The notes under the pieces: model-generated | What the model saw: only the letters and a program-made list of their open reading frames with translations | What the model was told of the DNA's origin: nothing | Database searches by the model: none | NCBI GenBank assembly: GCA_964588995.1 | Contig: CAZPQM010000003.1 | Coordinates: 62,001 to 126,000 of the forward strand | Length of the DNA: 64,000 nucleotides | Source of the DNA: CAZPQM01 sp964588995 | GTDB lineage: Bacteria; Pseudomonadota; Alphaproteobacteria; Rickettsiales; UBA8987 | Reading direction: 5' to 3' | Shown here: in pieces, positions 17,393-26,295 of the stretch | Position numbering within the stretch: position 1 is the first letter of the stretch | Layout of the letters: the number at the start of each line of letters is the position of its first letter | Program-made: the position numbers and the translations under genes

Positions 17393-17469
17393 GTCATTCC
17401 AGCGAAGGCAGGAATCTCGTTAGGTTTGGTGCCTGATGCTCTGGGATCCTGAATTACGTTCAGGATGAG
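17393..17469. repeat. Dispersed GTCATTCCAGCG palindromic repeat
   Basis: The element begins GTCATTCCAGCGAAGGCAGG and ends CAGGATGA, in the recF-gyrB spacer. Terminal GTCAT/ATGAC-like ends and internal short palindromes (CCTGAATTACGTTCAGG) make it one of the mobile hairpin repeats spread through this window. The rest of the spacer (17294-17392 and 17470-17585) holds no gene that I can see. Confidence 0.65.
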
Positions 17470-17585
17470 GATATAGGAACAACGCGCGATAGGACATCGC
17501 GTCAGCCCTGAGCAGCCGGCAGGCGTGTTTCATGGAAAAAGCAGTGTAATGCATTTTCAGGAAACCAAATATAAAGAGAAGTTAC

Positions 17586-20039
17586 ATGACTGAGATAGCA
17601 GCAACCATGACGGATGATATTCAACCTGAGCAAGCCGATTACGGCGCGGATTCGATCAAGGTTTTAAAAGGCCTGGAAGCGGTACGCAAACGCCCCGGCA
17701 TGTATATCGGGGATACGGATGACGGCTCCGGCCTGCACCATATGGTCTATGAAGTGCTGGATAATTCCATTGATGAATCGCTCGCCGGGCATTGTGACCG
17801 GATTGAGGTAGTAATCAACGAAGACGGTAGTTGCTCCATCACCGATAATGGGCGCGGCATTCCGGTTGACATGCACGAGGAAGAGGGTGCTTCCGCCGCG
17901 GAAGTGATCATGACGCAGCTTCACGCGGGTGGAAAGTTCGACTCCAACTCCTATAAAGTCTCCGGCGGATTGCACGGTGTCGGGGTGTCGGTAGTAAACG
18001 CGCTTTCGACTAAGCTTACCCTGACGATCTGGCGTGATGGAAAGGAGCATTTTGTCGAATTTTCGCATGGTGAAACGGTGGAGCCGCTCAAGGTCGTTGG
18101 CGATGCGAACGGGCAGCAGGGCACGAAAGTCACCTTTTGGCCCTCTCCGGACACGTTTGCTTTTACCCAGTTTGACTTTGGTACGCTGGAACACCGCATC
18201 CGCGAGCTTGCATTCCTGAATTCCGGGGTGCGTATTTTCCTCCGCGATGAACGCGAAAGCGCGCAGGATGAGCAGGGTAATGCGCGTGAGGTTGAGCTAT
18301 ACTACGAGGGTGGCATTCAGGCCTTTGTCGAATATCTGGACCGTGCGAAAAAGCAGGTGCATGAGCCGATTTCCGTCGAGGGCGAACAGAACGATATCGG
18401 GGTTGAAGTCGCGCTGGCGTGGAATGATAGCTATCACGAAAACGTGCTCTGTTTTACCAATAACATCCGCCAGAAAGATGGCGGTACGCATTTAATGGGC
18501 TTCCGTGCCGCCCTTACGCGGATCGTTAACAGCTATATCAGCAATTCGGGCATGGCGAAGAAGGCTAAGGTATCGCTCTCCGGCGATGATGTACGCGAAG
18601 GCTTGACCTGCGTGGTTTCCGTTAAAGTGCCGGATCCGAAATTCTCCTCGCAGACGAAGGAAAAGCTGGTCAGTTCCGAGGTACGGCCGGTGGTGGAGTC
18701 GATTGTTTCGGAAAAGCTGAGCCAGTGGCTTGAGGAGCATCCGAATGAAGCGAGAACCATTATCGGTAAGGCGATTGAGGCGGCGCAGGCGCGGGAAGCG
18801 GCGCGTAAAGCGCGGGAGCTGACGCGGCGCAAAGGCGCGCTCGATATCTCCAATCTGCCGGGCAAGCTCGCTGATTGTCAGGAGCGCGACCCGAGCCTGT
18901 CCGAACTTTTCATTGTTGAGGGAGACTCGGCGGGTGGTTCGGCCAAGCAGGGCAGAACGCGGAAAACTCAGGCGATTCTACCGCTCAAGGGTAAGATCCT
19001 GAATGTTGAGCGGGCACGTTTCGACCGCATGCTGAATTCGCAGGAGGTCGGTACGCTGATTACCGCACTCGGCACCGGGATTGGTGATGAGTTTAATATC
19101 GAAAAAGCGCGTTACCACAAAATTATCATCATGACGGACGCGGACGTCGACGGTGCGCATATCCGCACGCTGCTGCTCACCTTTTTCTACCGACAGATGC
19201 CGCAACTGATTGAAAAAGGCTATCTCTATATTGCTCAGCCGCCCCTTTACAAGGTGAAGAGAGGATCGAGCGAGGTTTATCTAAAGGACGATGCTGCGTT
19301 TGAGGAATATATTTTAAATACGGCGCTCGATGGCGCGGTGGTGACGAGCGAGAGCGGGGTAAGCCGCGCGGGTGCCGATCTTGAGAGCCTTGCGCGTCAG
19401 TCGCAGCGCTTTGAAAAGCAGGTGAGATCCCTTTCCCGCTTGACGCCGGCCTCCTTCATTCAGGCGGTTGCGCTTGCCGGTGGTTTCAAACCCGGCCTTG
19501 CGGAGGATCAGCCGGGTTTCCTGAGCGCCGCGGAAAAGGCCGCTGCATTCTTAAACTGGAAGTCCGAAGCGGATGAAGACTGGCATGCGGAAATTACGGG
19601 TAAGGCGATTCTTTTCTCCCGACGCGTTCGGGGCGTAACCGAGCAGGTGACCCTCTCCGAAGCGCTCTTTACCAGCGTGGAAGTGCCGCGGCTACATGAG
19701 CTCGCGATGGAGCTACAGGGCGATTTTACTGAAACGCTCACCTATTCGCGCAAAGGGGAGGATACCGAGGTGCATTCACCGCTGGAATTGATACAGATGA
19801 TGATGGAATCGGGCAAAAAAGGCATGCAGATCAGCCGCTTCAAGGGGCTAGGAGAAATGAACGCCGATCAGCTATGGGAAACTACCCTTGATCCCGAGGC
19901 ACGCACCTTGCTGCAAGTGTCTGTTAGGCAGGCGGAAGAAGCCGATGAGACCTTTTCGGTGCTCATGGGCGATGTGGTCGAGCCGCGACGCGAATTTATT
20001 ATCGATAATGCGCTCAACGTCGCCAATTTGGATGCTTAG
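17586..20039 (+). CDS. gyrB: DNA gyrase subunit B
   Basis: An 817-residue type II topoisomerase ATPase subunit. The GHKL ATP site is clear: RKRPGMYIGDT, EVLDNSIDESLAGHC, ITDNGRGIPV and SGGLHGVGVSVVNALS. The TOPRIM domain carries LFIVEGDSAGGSAKQGR (about residue 440) and MTDADVDGAHIRTLLLTFFY (about 516), and the C-terminus has QISRFKGLGEMNADQLWETT. AAGAGAAG lies before the ATG. The insert between TOPRIM and tail (about residues 565-725) is the usual extended GyrB form, distinguishing it from ParE. Immediately downstream there is only repeat DNA. Confidence 0.98.
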   Translation: MTEIAATMTDDIQPEQADYGADSIKVLKGLEAVRKRPGMYIGDTDDGSGLHHMVYEVLDNSIDESLAGHCDRIEVVINEDGSCSITDNGRGIPVDMHEEEGASAAEVIMTQLHAGGKFDSNSYKVSGGLHGVGVSVVNALSTKLTLTIWRDGKEHFVEFSHGETVEPLKVVGDANGQQGTKVTFWPSPDTFAFTQFDFGTLEHRIRELAFLNSGVRIFLRDERESAQDEQGNAREVELYYEGGIQAFVEYLDRAKKQVHEPISVEGEQNDIGVEVALAWNDSYHENVLCFTNNIRQKDGGTHLMGFRAALTRIVNSYISNSGMAKKAKVSLSGDDVREGLTCVVSVKVPDPKFSSQTKEKLVSSEVRPVVESIVSEKLSQWLEEHPNEARTIIGKAIEAAQAREAARKARELTRRKGALDISNLPGKLADCQERDPSLSELFIVEGDSAGGSAKQGRTRKTQAILPLKGKILNVERARFDRMLNSQEVGTLITALGTGIGDEFNIEKARYHKIIIMTDADVDGAHIRTLLLTFFYRQMPQLIEKGYLYIAQPPLYKVKRGSSEVYLKDDAAFEEYILNTALDGAVVTSESGVSRAGADLESLARQSQRFEKQVRSLSRLTPASFIQAVALAGGFKPGLAEDQPGFLSAAEKAAAFLNWKSEADEDWHAEITGKAILFSRRVRGVTEQVTLSEALFTSVEVPRLHELAMELQGDFTETLTYSRKGEDTEVHSPLELIQMMMESGKKGMQISRFKGLGEMNADQLWETTLDPEARTLLQVSVRQAEEADETFSVLMGDVVEPRREFIIDNALNVANLDA

Positions 20040-20077
20040 TTAGGTTTTAGCTGTCAGGTTTCAGGTCTTAGCAGTAC

Positions 20078-20106
20078 GTCATCCCGTGGTTAAGTCACGG
20101 GATGAC
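20078..20106. repeat. Perfect GTCATCCCGTG hairpin after gyrB
   Basis: GTCATCCCGTG (20078-20088) pairs perfectly with CACGGGATGAC (20096-20106) around a 7-base loop. It carries the GTCATCCC terminal sequence of the repeats at 25153 and 40269. There is no T-run, so it is a repeat hairpin, although it could also slow transcription leaving gyrB. Confidence 0.7.
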
Positions 20107-20297
20107 GATCCGAATTGTAACTCTTCTCCATGCTTGCGGCGCACTCTTTTACTCCTCCCCCTGCTTGCGGGGGGAGGTTGGGAGGGGGCATTAATACTTC
20201 CCTAACCACCTGACACCCCCACCACTGCGGCTAATATCCTTGCGGATGTAAGCCTCGTTGCCTCCCCTAGCCACGCAGGGAGGATGCGTTCTTGTAT

Positions 20298-20333
20298 CCC
20301 CTCTCCCGCATGCCGAGAGGGTTAGGGTGAGGG
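20298..20333. repeat. CTCTCCC/GGGTGAGGG repeat copy
   Basis: CCCCTCTCCCGCATGCCGAG followed by AGGGTTAGGGTGAGGG is a reverse-oriented copy of the repeat that occupies parts of the comF and lpxK genes. The preceding stretch (about 20145-20200) is a related palindrome with CTCCCCCTGCTTGCGGGG. In this non-coding spacer the family is seen outside genes. Confidence 0.65.
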
Positions 20334-20334
20334 C

Positions 20335-20418
20335 GTCATTGCGAGCGACCAGAGAAAGCGCGGCAATCTCGCAAGGAGTTCAACAGCACGAGATCGCTTC
20401 ATGCCGTTCGCGATGACG
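20335..20418. repeat. GTCATTGCGAGCG dispersed repeat
   Basis: The element begins GTCATTGCGAGCGACCAG and ends GTTCGCGATGAC, with complementary ends. Related copies lie at 46437-46565, 47120-47213 and 47698-47785. Confidence 0.65.
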
Positions 20419-20426
20419 GGGTAAAA

Positions 20427-20464
20427 GATCCTTCGGCTACGCTATCGCTCCGATCAGGATGACA
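20427..20464 (-). repeat. Half copy of the GTCATCCTGA repeat
   Basis: On the minus strand it reads GTCATCCTGATCGGAGCGAT and runs to GCCGAAGGATC, matching the left part of the family at 47221 and 48811. Together with the preceding repeats it fills the 485-base gyrB-trkH spacer, where I see no gene. Confidence 0.65.
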
Positions 20465-20524
20465 GAATGAGCGAGATAGTAGTCGAGCTTCTTTGAGTGC
20501 GCGGAGCGAGGAGCAATGAAGATA

Positions 20525-21976
20525 CTAATTCCGCCAGAAATAGCGGCTGAAGAGGATCAGGACGGTGAAAATTTCCAGCCGGCCGATGAGCATCCCGGCG
20601 GCACAGAGCCATTTAGCGGCGTCGGGCAGCGGCGCGTAGCTACCTGCCGGGCCGATAATCGGACCCAGGCCGGGGCCAAGATTCGCCATCATCGAACCGG
20701 CCGCCGACATCGAGGTAATATAATCCAGCCCCGTAAAGGAGAGCAACATCGCAAGCACCGAAAAGCACGCGCCGAACAGGATGATAAAGGCCATGACCGA
20801 GGCGGTTGCCTGATCGGTGATCGGTTTGCGGTTATAGGTCGGCTTGAACACACCGTGCGGCTGCACCAGCTGGTTGACCTGCGCTTTCGCCGTTTCAAAC
20901 AGCACCTGAAAGCGAAATACCTTGATACCGCCCGAGGTGGAGCCGGTACAGCCGCCGACGACGGCGAGCATATAGAAAAACAGCACAACGAAACTGCCCC
21001 AGACGTAATAATCCTGCGTGGCATAGCCGGTCGTGGTGGCAACGGAAATCGTATTAAACGAGGCCATCCTCAGCGCCCGCGTCCAGGTGATGCCATATTC
21101 GTGCATGAGCCAGATGGTAACGGCGAGCACGCTTACAGCCAGCATGGTGAGGTACCACCGGACCTGCGTATCGCGAAAGAGCGGCTGTATCCGCCCGCGG
21201 ACGAACTGCACATAGAGCATAAAAGGCACCCCGCTCAACACCATGAAAAACATGATGATAATCTCTATTTTCACGTTATCGAAATAGCCGATGGAGGCAT
21301 CATGCGTCGAAAAACCGGCAGTAGCGACCGAGGTCATGGCGTGGTTGATGGCGTCGAACGGTGTCATGCCCGCAAGCCAGAGCAAAAGGCCGCATACTAA
21401 TGTCAGCGTGAGGTATAACCCGCTGATCGCGCTCGCAACCTGCCGGGCACGCGGGAGGGTTTTTTCCGCATTATCCGACGATTCGGCGCGGAACAGCTGC
21501 ATACCACCAATTTTGAGGAGCGGCAGAATCGCCATCGCCATCACGATGATCCCGATACCACCCATCCATTGCAGCAGCGAACGCCAAAACAGGATGCCGC
21601 GCGATTGTTCTTCGAGATTGGTGATCATGGTAGCGCCCGTGGTCGTCAGGGCGCTCATCGCCTCGAAAAAACTATCGGTGAAAGAAAACCCTTCATCGGC
21701 AAAAAAGAACGGCATGGCGGCAAAAAAGACGATCGACACCCACAGCATCGTGGTGAGGACAAAGGCCTGCTTCACGTTCAGTCGCTGCGTTTTGCTGGTG
21801 CGGTTGGAGAGGTAAAGCGCGATACCGCAAAATGAGGTCAGGAAGGCGCTTTCTAAAAAACCGTGCCAATTGGTATGGTCGTTCAGCAGATCAATCCCCG
21901 CCGGGATCAGCATGGTGGCCGATAAAATCGTCAGCATGATACCGATCACCTGAAATATGGGACGGAAATTGATCAT
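20525..21976 (-). CDS. trkH: Trk potassium uptake protein TrkH
   Basis: A 483-residue membrane protein of the SKT superfamily. Four M1-P-M2 repeats can be followed by their filter-like glycines: TTTGATMITN (about 110), TSVATAGFSTHDASIGYFDN (about 217), NTISVATTTGYATQD (about 315) and MMANLGPGLGPIIGPAGSYA (about 435). CTGSTSGGIKVFRFQVL is the highly conserved loop after the third repeat. TrkH conducts K+ with the cytoplasmic regulator TrkA; no trkA is in this window. It starts at ATG 21976 and its stop abuts the repeat-filled spacer. Confidence 0.95.
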   Translation of the reverse strand: MINFRPIFQVIGIMLTILSATMLIPAGIDLLNDHTNWHGFLESAFLTSFCGIALYLSNRTSKTQRLNVKQAFVLTTMLWVSIVFFAAMPFFFADEGFSFTDSFFEAMSALTTTGATMITNLEEQSRGILFWRSLLQWMGGIGIIVMAMAILPLLKIGGMQLFRAESSDNAEKTLPRARQVASAISGLYLTLTLVCGLLLWLAGMTPFDAINHAMTSVATAGFSTHDASIGYFDNVKIEIIIMFFMVLSGVPFMLYVQFVRGRIQPLFRDTQVRWYLTMLAVSVLAVTIWLMHEYGITWTRALRMASFNTISVATTTGYATQDYYVWGSFVVLFFYMLAVVGGCTGSTSGGIKVFRFQVLFETAKAQVNQLVQPHGVFKPTYNRKPITDQATASVMAFIILFGACFSVLAMLLSFTGLDYITSMSAAGSMMANLGPGLGPIIGPAGSYAPLPDAAKWLCAAGMLIGRLEIFTVLILFSRYFWRN

Positions 21977-22179
21977 AGCGGACAGACTATGGTTGTTGAC
22001 GTTTAGAGTCTAGTATTTAGTAATCTATGGCCCCCCTTGCCTATCAGATTTCCGCCGATGAAACATAACGTTATGGCTTTTTTGCTAAACGCTATAGCCT
22101 GAGCTTCGCAATCTTTTCATTGACCATTGCCATCAAAAGCCTATAACCAGTTTACGCATATATGAATAAGGAAAATACT

Positions 22180-23214
22180 ATGTCTGCTGCGCCCCAAATC
22201 AGCCAATTGACCGAAAATCCGGATTTTACGCTCGGCCGCAACCTCGCCCTTGAAATGGTGCGCGTGACCGAAGCGGCAGCAATTGCCTGCTCGACCTGGA
22301 TGGGGAAGGGCAATGCCGATGCGGCGGATCAGGCGGCGGTCGATGCGATGCGTACTGCGCTCAACAGCCTGGATATTCAGGGCACGGTGGTCATCGGTGA
22401 AGGCGAACGCGATAAAGCGCCAATGCTGTATATCGGTGAAAAAGTCGGCAATGGGGAAGGGCCGGTCGTCGATATCGCGCTTGATCCGCTTGAAGGAACG
22501 TCCATCTGTGCGACCGGTGCACCGAATGCTCTTGCCGTCATTGCGATTGCTGAAAAAGGCGGCTTCCTGAACGCGCCGGATGTGTATATGAACAAAATCG
22601 CAGTGGGCGGTGGCTTACCGGATGGGGTGGTTAATCTGGAGGATGAGCCAAAGCAGAACCTGCAAAACCTTGCCAAGGCAAAAGGGTGTGATATTGATGA
22701 TCTGCTGGTGGTTATTCTTGATCGTCCGCGACATGAAGAGCTGATCGCCAAGGTGCGCGAAACGGGAGCGCGGATTCAGTTGATCGGCGACGGTGATGTC
22801 GCCGGGATTATTGCGGCTACCCGACACGACACAGATGTCGATATTTATATGGGGATTGGTGGGGCGCCGGAAGGCGTACTCGCTGCAGCGGCGTTACAGT
22901 GCGTTGGCGGGCAGATGCAGGGGCAACTCATATTCGATAAATCCGGCGATGAGGATCAGGAAATCGATGAATCACAAAAGGAAAACGCCAAACGCATGGG
23001 CATTACCGAGTTGAATAAAATTTACTCGCTCAATGAGCTGGCCCGCGGCGATATCATGTTTTCGGCCACCGGCGTTACGACAGGGTGGATGTTGCAGGGC
23101 GTCAAGCATGATAAAGACCTTGCCATTACCGAGTCACTCGTGATGCGCTCCCGCACGGGAACGACGCGTCTGGTCTATACCGAGCATAACTTTTCGCGAA
23201 AGAAACTGCGGTAG
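22180..23214 (+). CDS. glpX: Class II fructose-1,6-bisphosphatase
   Basis: A 344-residue enzyme of gluconeogenesis/Calvin-type metabolism that hydrolyses fructose-1,6-bisphosphate (possibly also sedoheptulose-1,7-bisphosphate). It shows GEGERDKAPMLYIGE, VDIALDPLEGTSICATGAPN and ALQCVGGQMQGQL, all GlpX signatures. I place the start at ATG 22180 because AAGGAAAA lies 7 bases before it and the domain begins at once; an in-frame ATG at 22162 would add six residues. MFSATGVTTGWMLQGVK near the end is complete. With ppdK in the same window it suggests a gluconeogenic capacity. Confidence 0.95.
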   Translation: MSAAPQISQLTENPDFTLGRNLALEMVRVTEAAAIACSTWMGKGNADAADQAAVDAMRTALNSLDIQGTVVIGEGERDKAPMLYIGEKVGNGEGPVVDIALDPLEGTSICATGAPNALAVIAIAEKGGFLNAPDVYMNKIAVGGGLPDGVVNLEDEPKQNLQNLAKAKGCDIDDLLVVILDRPRHEELIAKVRETGARIQLIGDGDVAGIIAATRHDTDVDIYMGIGGAPEGVLAAAALQCVGGQMQGQLIFDKSGDEDQEIDESQKENAKRMGITELNKIYSLNELARGDIMFSATGVTTGWMLQGVKHDKDLAITESLVMRSRTGTTRLVYTEHNFSRKKLR

Positions 23215-23243
23215 TTGTCAGAACACACTGATTCTATTATACT
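23215..23243 (+). promoter_or_regulatory. Promoter of the ParE-type toxin-antitoxin operon, predicted leaderless
   Basis: TTGTCA (23215-23220) and TATACT (23238-23243) are 17 bases apart, each 5/6 to consensus. The predicted start is at the antitoxin ATG (23250), which has no ribosome-binding site. The -35 lies immediately after the glpX stop codon. Confidence 0.6.
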
Positions 23244-23249
23244 TCCGAG

Positions 23250-23480
23250 ATGAATCATACGGATCTACTGAAAGAGATAGAAACAATGCAGCCTGAAGAG
23301 CTTTACCCTTTATGGAAAGCTATTTCGCTGCGGATAACACATTTATCCGATCATGAGAAAGAGGTTGCATTGCGCCATATGCTGGATAAATCCGCCCGTG
23401 ATGTAGAGCTTGGCAGAGCTGTTGAATTGACAGACTCCACCTTTGACATGATTTTTGATCAGGCTGCTTCTGCTGAGTAA
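23250..23480 (+). CDS. Antitoxin of a ParE/RelE-type module
   Basis: A 76-residue, acidic, helical protein (LLKEIETMQPEELYPLWKAI, then LDKSARDVELGRAVELTDST) directly upstream of a ParE-like toxin whose ATG overlaps its TAA (TAATG). Size, charge, order and coupling fit an addiction-module antitoxin. No DNA-binding motif is obvious, so its sequence family is not identified. The upstream promoter places the transcript start at the ATG. Confidence 0.65.
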   Translation: MNHTDLLKEIETMQPEELYPLWKAISLRITHLSDHEKEVALRHMLDKSARDVELGRAVELTDSTFDMIFDQAASAE

Positions 23481-23770
23481 TGCAGCTGTTTTTATCACCT
23501 GATGCGTTTACAGCATTAGAGGAAATTGCAACCTATACCGTAGAACGTTTTGGTAATCATCAGGCGCTACGGTATAAATCGGGTTTACAAAAGGCGTTTG
23601 CTGCCATAAGGGATAACCCGGAATTGATCGGTAGCAAACCAGTAGATCATTTACGCAAGGGGTGCAGGCGATACGCCGTAGGCAAGCATGTGATTTTTTA
23701 TGAAACACATAATGATCACATTATTGTATTGCACATTCTGCATCAATCGATGTTACCGGAAACTATATAA
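23480..23770 (+). CDS. ParE/RelE-superfamily toxin
   Basis: A 96-residue basic protein with the ParE/RelE fold pattern: LFLSPDAFTALEEIATYTVE at the start, then FAAIRDNPELIGSKP, and the core strands CRRYAVGKHVIFYE and IIVLHILHQSM. Ribosomal or gyrase target cannot be told apart from sequence, but LRKGCRRYAVGKHVIFYE resembles ParE more than RelE. It is coupled by 1 base to the antitoxin. The pair sits between two metabolic housekeeping genes (glpX and trmFO), as expected for a mobile cassette. Confidence 0.82.
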   Translation: MQLFLSPDAFTALEEIATYTVERFGNHQALRYKSGLQKAFAAIRDNPELIGSKPVDHLRKGCRRYAVGKHVIFYETHNDHIIVLHILHQSMLPETI

Positions 23771-23777
23771 GGGACGT

Positions 23778-25145
23778 ATGAACCAAACCATCCACATTAT
23801 CGGCGGTGGGCTGGCGGGCAGTGAGGCGGCATGGCAGGCGGCGAAAATTGGTGCGCCGGTGCGGCTCTATGAAATGCGCACCAAGGAGCGTAGAACCTTT
23901 GCGCACCGGAGTGACGGGCTTGCGGAATTGGTATGTTCCAACTCGTTCCGTAATGATGACGTCAACTCCGCCATTGGCCTGCTGCATGAAGAGATGCGGC
24001 GGCTAGACTCGTTGATCATGCGCATGGCAGACACGCATAAAGTGCCGGCTGGTGGTGCGCTTGCGATGGACCGGGAGGCATTTTCTAAAGGCGTTGAGGC
24101 GGAGCTGCTTGCTTTGCCGAATATTGAGATTGTACGTGAGGAAATTACCGAACTTCTGCCGAAAGAATGGGGACAGGTAATCCTCGCCACCGGGCCGCTC
24201 ACCTCTGAGCCGCTGGCACAATCACTGCTTAAGGTGACAGGCTCGGACTATCTCGCCTTTTTCGATGCGATTGCGCCAATTGTGCATAAGGAGTCGATTG
24301 ATTTTTCCAAGGCATGGATGCAAAGCCGTTACGATAAAGGCGAGGGGAAAGATTATATCAATTGCCCGCTTTCCAAGGACCAATATTATGCCTTTATCGA
24401 TGCGCTGATCGAGGGTGATAAAACCGAGTTTAAAGATTGGGAGAAAGATACTCCTTACTTTGATGGATGCTTGCCGATTGAGGTGATGGCGGAGCGCGGG
24501 CGGGAGACACTCAGCTTCGGCCCGATGAAACCGGTCGGGCTTACCAATCCGCACCAAGAGGAACAACCGTATGCGGTTGTGCAGTTGCGGCAGGATAATC
24601 AACTCGGCACGCTATGGAATATGGTTGGTTTCCAGACTAAGCTGAAATATGGCGCGCAGGTGGAGATTTTCCGCACGATACCGGGCCTGGAGCAAGCGGA
24701 ATTTGCCCGGCTAGGCGGCATTCACCGTAATACCTTTATTCATTCGCCCAGTTTGCTCGACTCCGAAATGCGCCTCAAAGCCGCGCCGCATATCCGTGTG
24801 GCGGGGCAGGTGACGGGCGTGGAAGGCTATGTTGAATCAGCGTCGATGGGGCTGCTCGCCGGTCGGTTCGCAGCGGCTGATCTACAATCCTCACTCCGCA
24901 AGCGGGAGAGAGAATATCTGATGCCTCCACCTACTACGGCGATCGGTGCGCTACTTAACCATATCACGGGCGGGCATGTGAGCGATGATAGCGATAAAAC
25001 GACCTTCCAGCCGATGAATGTAAATTTCGGTCTGTTCCCTCCGCTTGCACAGCGCGTGAAGAAGAAGGAGCGCAAAGCCGCTTATGCCAAGCGTGCACTG
25101 GAGGATTTGAGCGCCTGGCTCGCGCAAGAGAAGCAAGCGGCTTAA
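23778..25145 (+). CDS. trmFO: Methylenetetrahydrofolate-tRNA (uracil-5-)-methyltransferase
   Basis: A 455-residue flavoprotein that makes m5U54 in the tRNA T-loop using methylene-THF. The FAD site is IHIIGGGLAGSEAAWQAAKI at the N-terminus; CSNSFRNDDVNSAIGLL contains the conserved cysteine, and SFGPMKPVGLTNP, YAVVQLRQDN and AGQVTGVEGYVESASMGLLA follow. I chose ATG 23778 because the dinucleotide fold begins six residues later; an earlier in-frame ATG at 23700 would lie inside the parE gene. The C-terminus (FPPLAQRVKKKERKAAYAKR) is normal. Confidence 0.96.
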   Translation: MNQTIHIIGGGLAGSEAAWQAAKIGAPVRLYEMRTKERRTFAHRSDGLAELVCSNSFRNDDVNSAIGLLHEEMRRLDSLIMRMADTHKVPAGGALAMDREAFSKGVEAELLALPNIEIVREEITELLPKEWGQVILATGPLTSEPLAQSLLKVTGSDYLAFFDAIAPIVHKESIDFSKAWMQSRYDKGEGKDYINCPLSKDQYYAFIDALIEGDKTEFKDWEKDTPYFDGCLPIEVMAERGRETLSFGPMKPVGLTNPHQEEQPYAVVQLRQDNQLGTLWNMVGFQTKLKYGAQVEIFRTIPGLEQAEFARLGGIHRNTFIHSPSLLDSEMRLKAAPHIRVAGQVTGVEGYVESASMGLLAGRFAAADLQSSLRKREREYLMPPPTTAIGALLNHITGGHVSDDSDKTTFQPMNVNFGLFPPLAQRVKKKERKAAYAKRALEDLSAWLAQEKQAA

Positions 25146-25152
25146 TTTTTTT

Positions 25153-25229
25153 GTCATCCCGGATTAATTCCGGGATATAGAGCGGCTTGGTGGTCGTGGC
25201 CTTAGATCCCGGCACAAGGCCGGGATGAC
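25153..25229. repeat. GTCATCCCGG dispersed palindromic repeat
   Basis: Ends GTCATCCCGG and CCGGGATGAC are perfectly complementary. Inner hairpins GGATTAATTCC and ATCCCGGCACAAGGCCGGGAT add to it. It lies between the trmFO and mutY stop codons, and a near copy is at 40269-40345. It could act as a bidirectional hairpin between the convergent genes. Confidence 0.75.
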
Positions 25230-25232
25230 GAA

Positions 25233-26249
25233 TTAAAGCAACGCCGACACCTTTATATCTGCTGTTGAGAGTGGTAATTCTACAATCGCATCTTTAGCAT
25301 ACCAATCGCCCGGCGGCAGGTCTGGCGCTTTTTCCGAAAGCGCAGCATAATCCACCAGATACAACTCCGCTTGCAGCTGAAAATGGCTGTAGGTCTGCGT
25401 TATATGGCCGAGATCGCGATGCGTGACGTCTTCCAGCAGCGCGAGTCCATCTGCAATTTCCATTTCCGGAAAGCCATACAGCCCGCCGAGAAAACGGGTC
25501 GTGCGTTTATACAGATAGTAGGCTCCTTCCGCATTTGTGATCACCAATATCACGCGCTCGCGCACCGGTGTTGGCTTTTTTCGCTTAGGCGCAGGATAAG
25601 CTTCCGGATCATCTTTGCCTTTGCAGACGCTGTTCGCGGGGCAATCGGTACAAAGCGGCCTGGATTTAGTGCAGATGGTTGCGCCGATATCCATCATCGC
25701 CTGATTATAGTCGAACGGATTGTCCTGATCGAGCAGCTTATGCGCGCGGTTCCATAGCTGCTTGATGCCCGAAGCGGAGCTTACGTCGCGGATAGCAAAA
25801 ATGCGCGAAAGCACGCGCTTAAGATTCGCCTCCATCACCGGGACCGGCACGTGATATGCAAAGGCGGCGATGGCGTGAGCCGTGTTTTTACCGATGCCGG
25901 GTAGTCGTTCAAGCGCTTTCGGATCGTCCGGAAAGCGGCCGTTATGCTCCCGCACGATCTGCCTGGCGCAGGCATGCAGATTACGTGCCCGCATATAGTA
26001 GCCAAGCCCTTCCCACTGCTTCATGACCGCACTTTCCGGCGCTTCAGCCAACGCGTGGACAGTTGGGAAAGCGGTTAAAAACGGGTGATAAAAGCGCTCC
26101 AGCACGGTTTTGACCTGCGTCTGCTGCAGCATAATTTCCGACACCCAGATGGTGTAAGGATCGTCCGTATTTCGCCATGGCAATTCGCGGCGACCATGGG
26201 CTTGGTACCATGTGTGAAGGGCGTGGTGGAAGCTAAAATAGTTCGTCAT
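25233..26249 (-). CDS. mutY: Adenine DNA glycosylase MutY with Glu at the catalytic Asp site
   Basis: A 338-residue MutY-type enzyme that removes A opposite 8-oxoG. It has WVSEIMLQQTQV with the catalytic Glu, the helix-hairpin-helix LPGIGKNTAHAIAAFAYHV, the Fe-S cluster cysteines CTKSRPLCTDCPANSVC, and a C-terminal MutT-like 8-oxoG reader (about 225-338). Oddly, the position of catalytic Asp138 of E. coli MutY (ILDGNVKRVL) reads VMEANLKRVL here, with Glu140 (codon GAG at 25832-25830). ATG 26249 is preferred to the adjacent GTG 26252. A TATAAT sits about 14 bases upstream. Confidence 0.9.
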   Translation of the reverse strand: MTNYFSFHHALHTWYQAHGRRELPWRNTDDPYTIWVSEIMLQQTQVKTVLERFYHPFLTAFPTVHALAEAPESAVMKQWEGLGYYMRARNLHACARQIVREHNGRFPDDPKALERLPGIGKNTAHAIAAFAYHVPVPVMEANLKRVLSRIFAIRDVSSASGIKQLWNRAHKLLDQDNPFDYNQAMMDIGATICTKSRPLCTDCPANSVCKGKDDPEAYPAPKRKKPTPVRERVILVITNAEGAYYLYKRTTRFLGGLYGFPEMEIADGLALLEDVTHRDLGHITQTYSHFQLQAELYLVDYAALSEKAPDLPPGDWYAKDAIVELPLSTADIKVSALL

Positions 26250-26295
26250 CACCCGAATCTCTGATTATAGGGTGATCTCAGGATAGTGGCATAAG

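Noticed and set aside
20078..20107. Intrinsic terminator for gyrB
   Set aside because: The hairpin is perfect but no T-run follows, and the same sequence is a dispersed repeat end.
14680..20524. Replication origin next to dnaN-recF-gyrB
   Set aside because: No dnaA gene and no cluster of DnaA boxes (TTATCCACA-like) was seen in the spacers; in many alphaproteobacteria this block is apart from the origin.
20516..21400. 294-codon plus-strand frame opposite trkH
   Set aside because: It is an antisense shadow of trkH; residues are His/Arg/Asp-rich without any domain, while the minus strand encodes a complete TrkH.
23700..23777. Upstream extension of trmFO from ATG 23700
   Set aside because: It would overlap the end of parE by 71 bases and add 26 residues before the FAD fold that begins at the family-typical place after ATG 23778.
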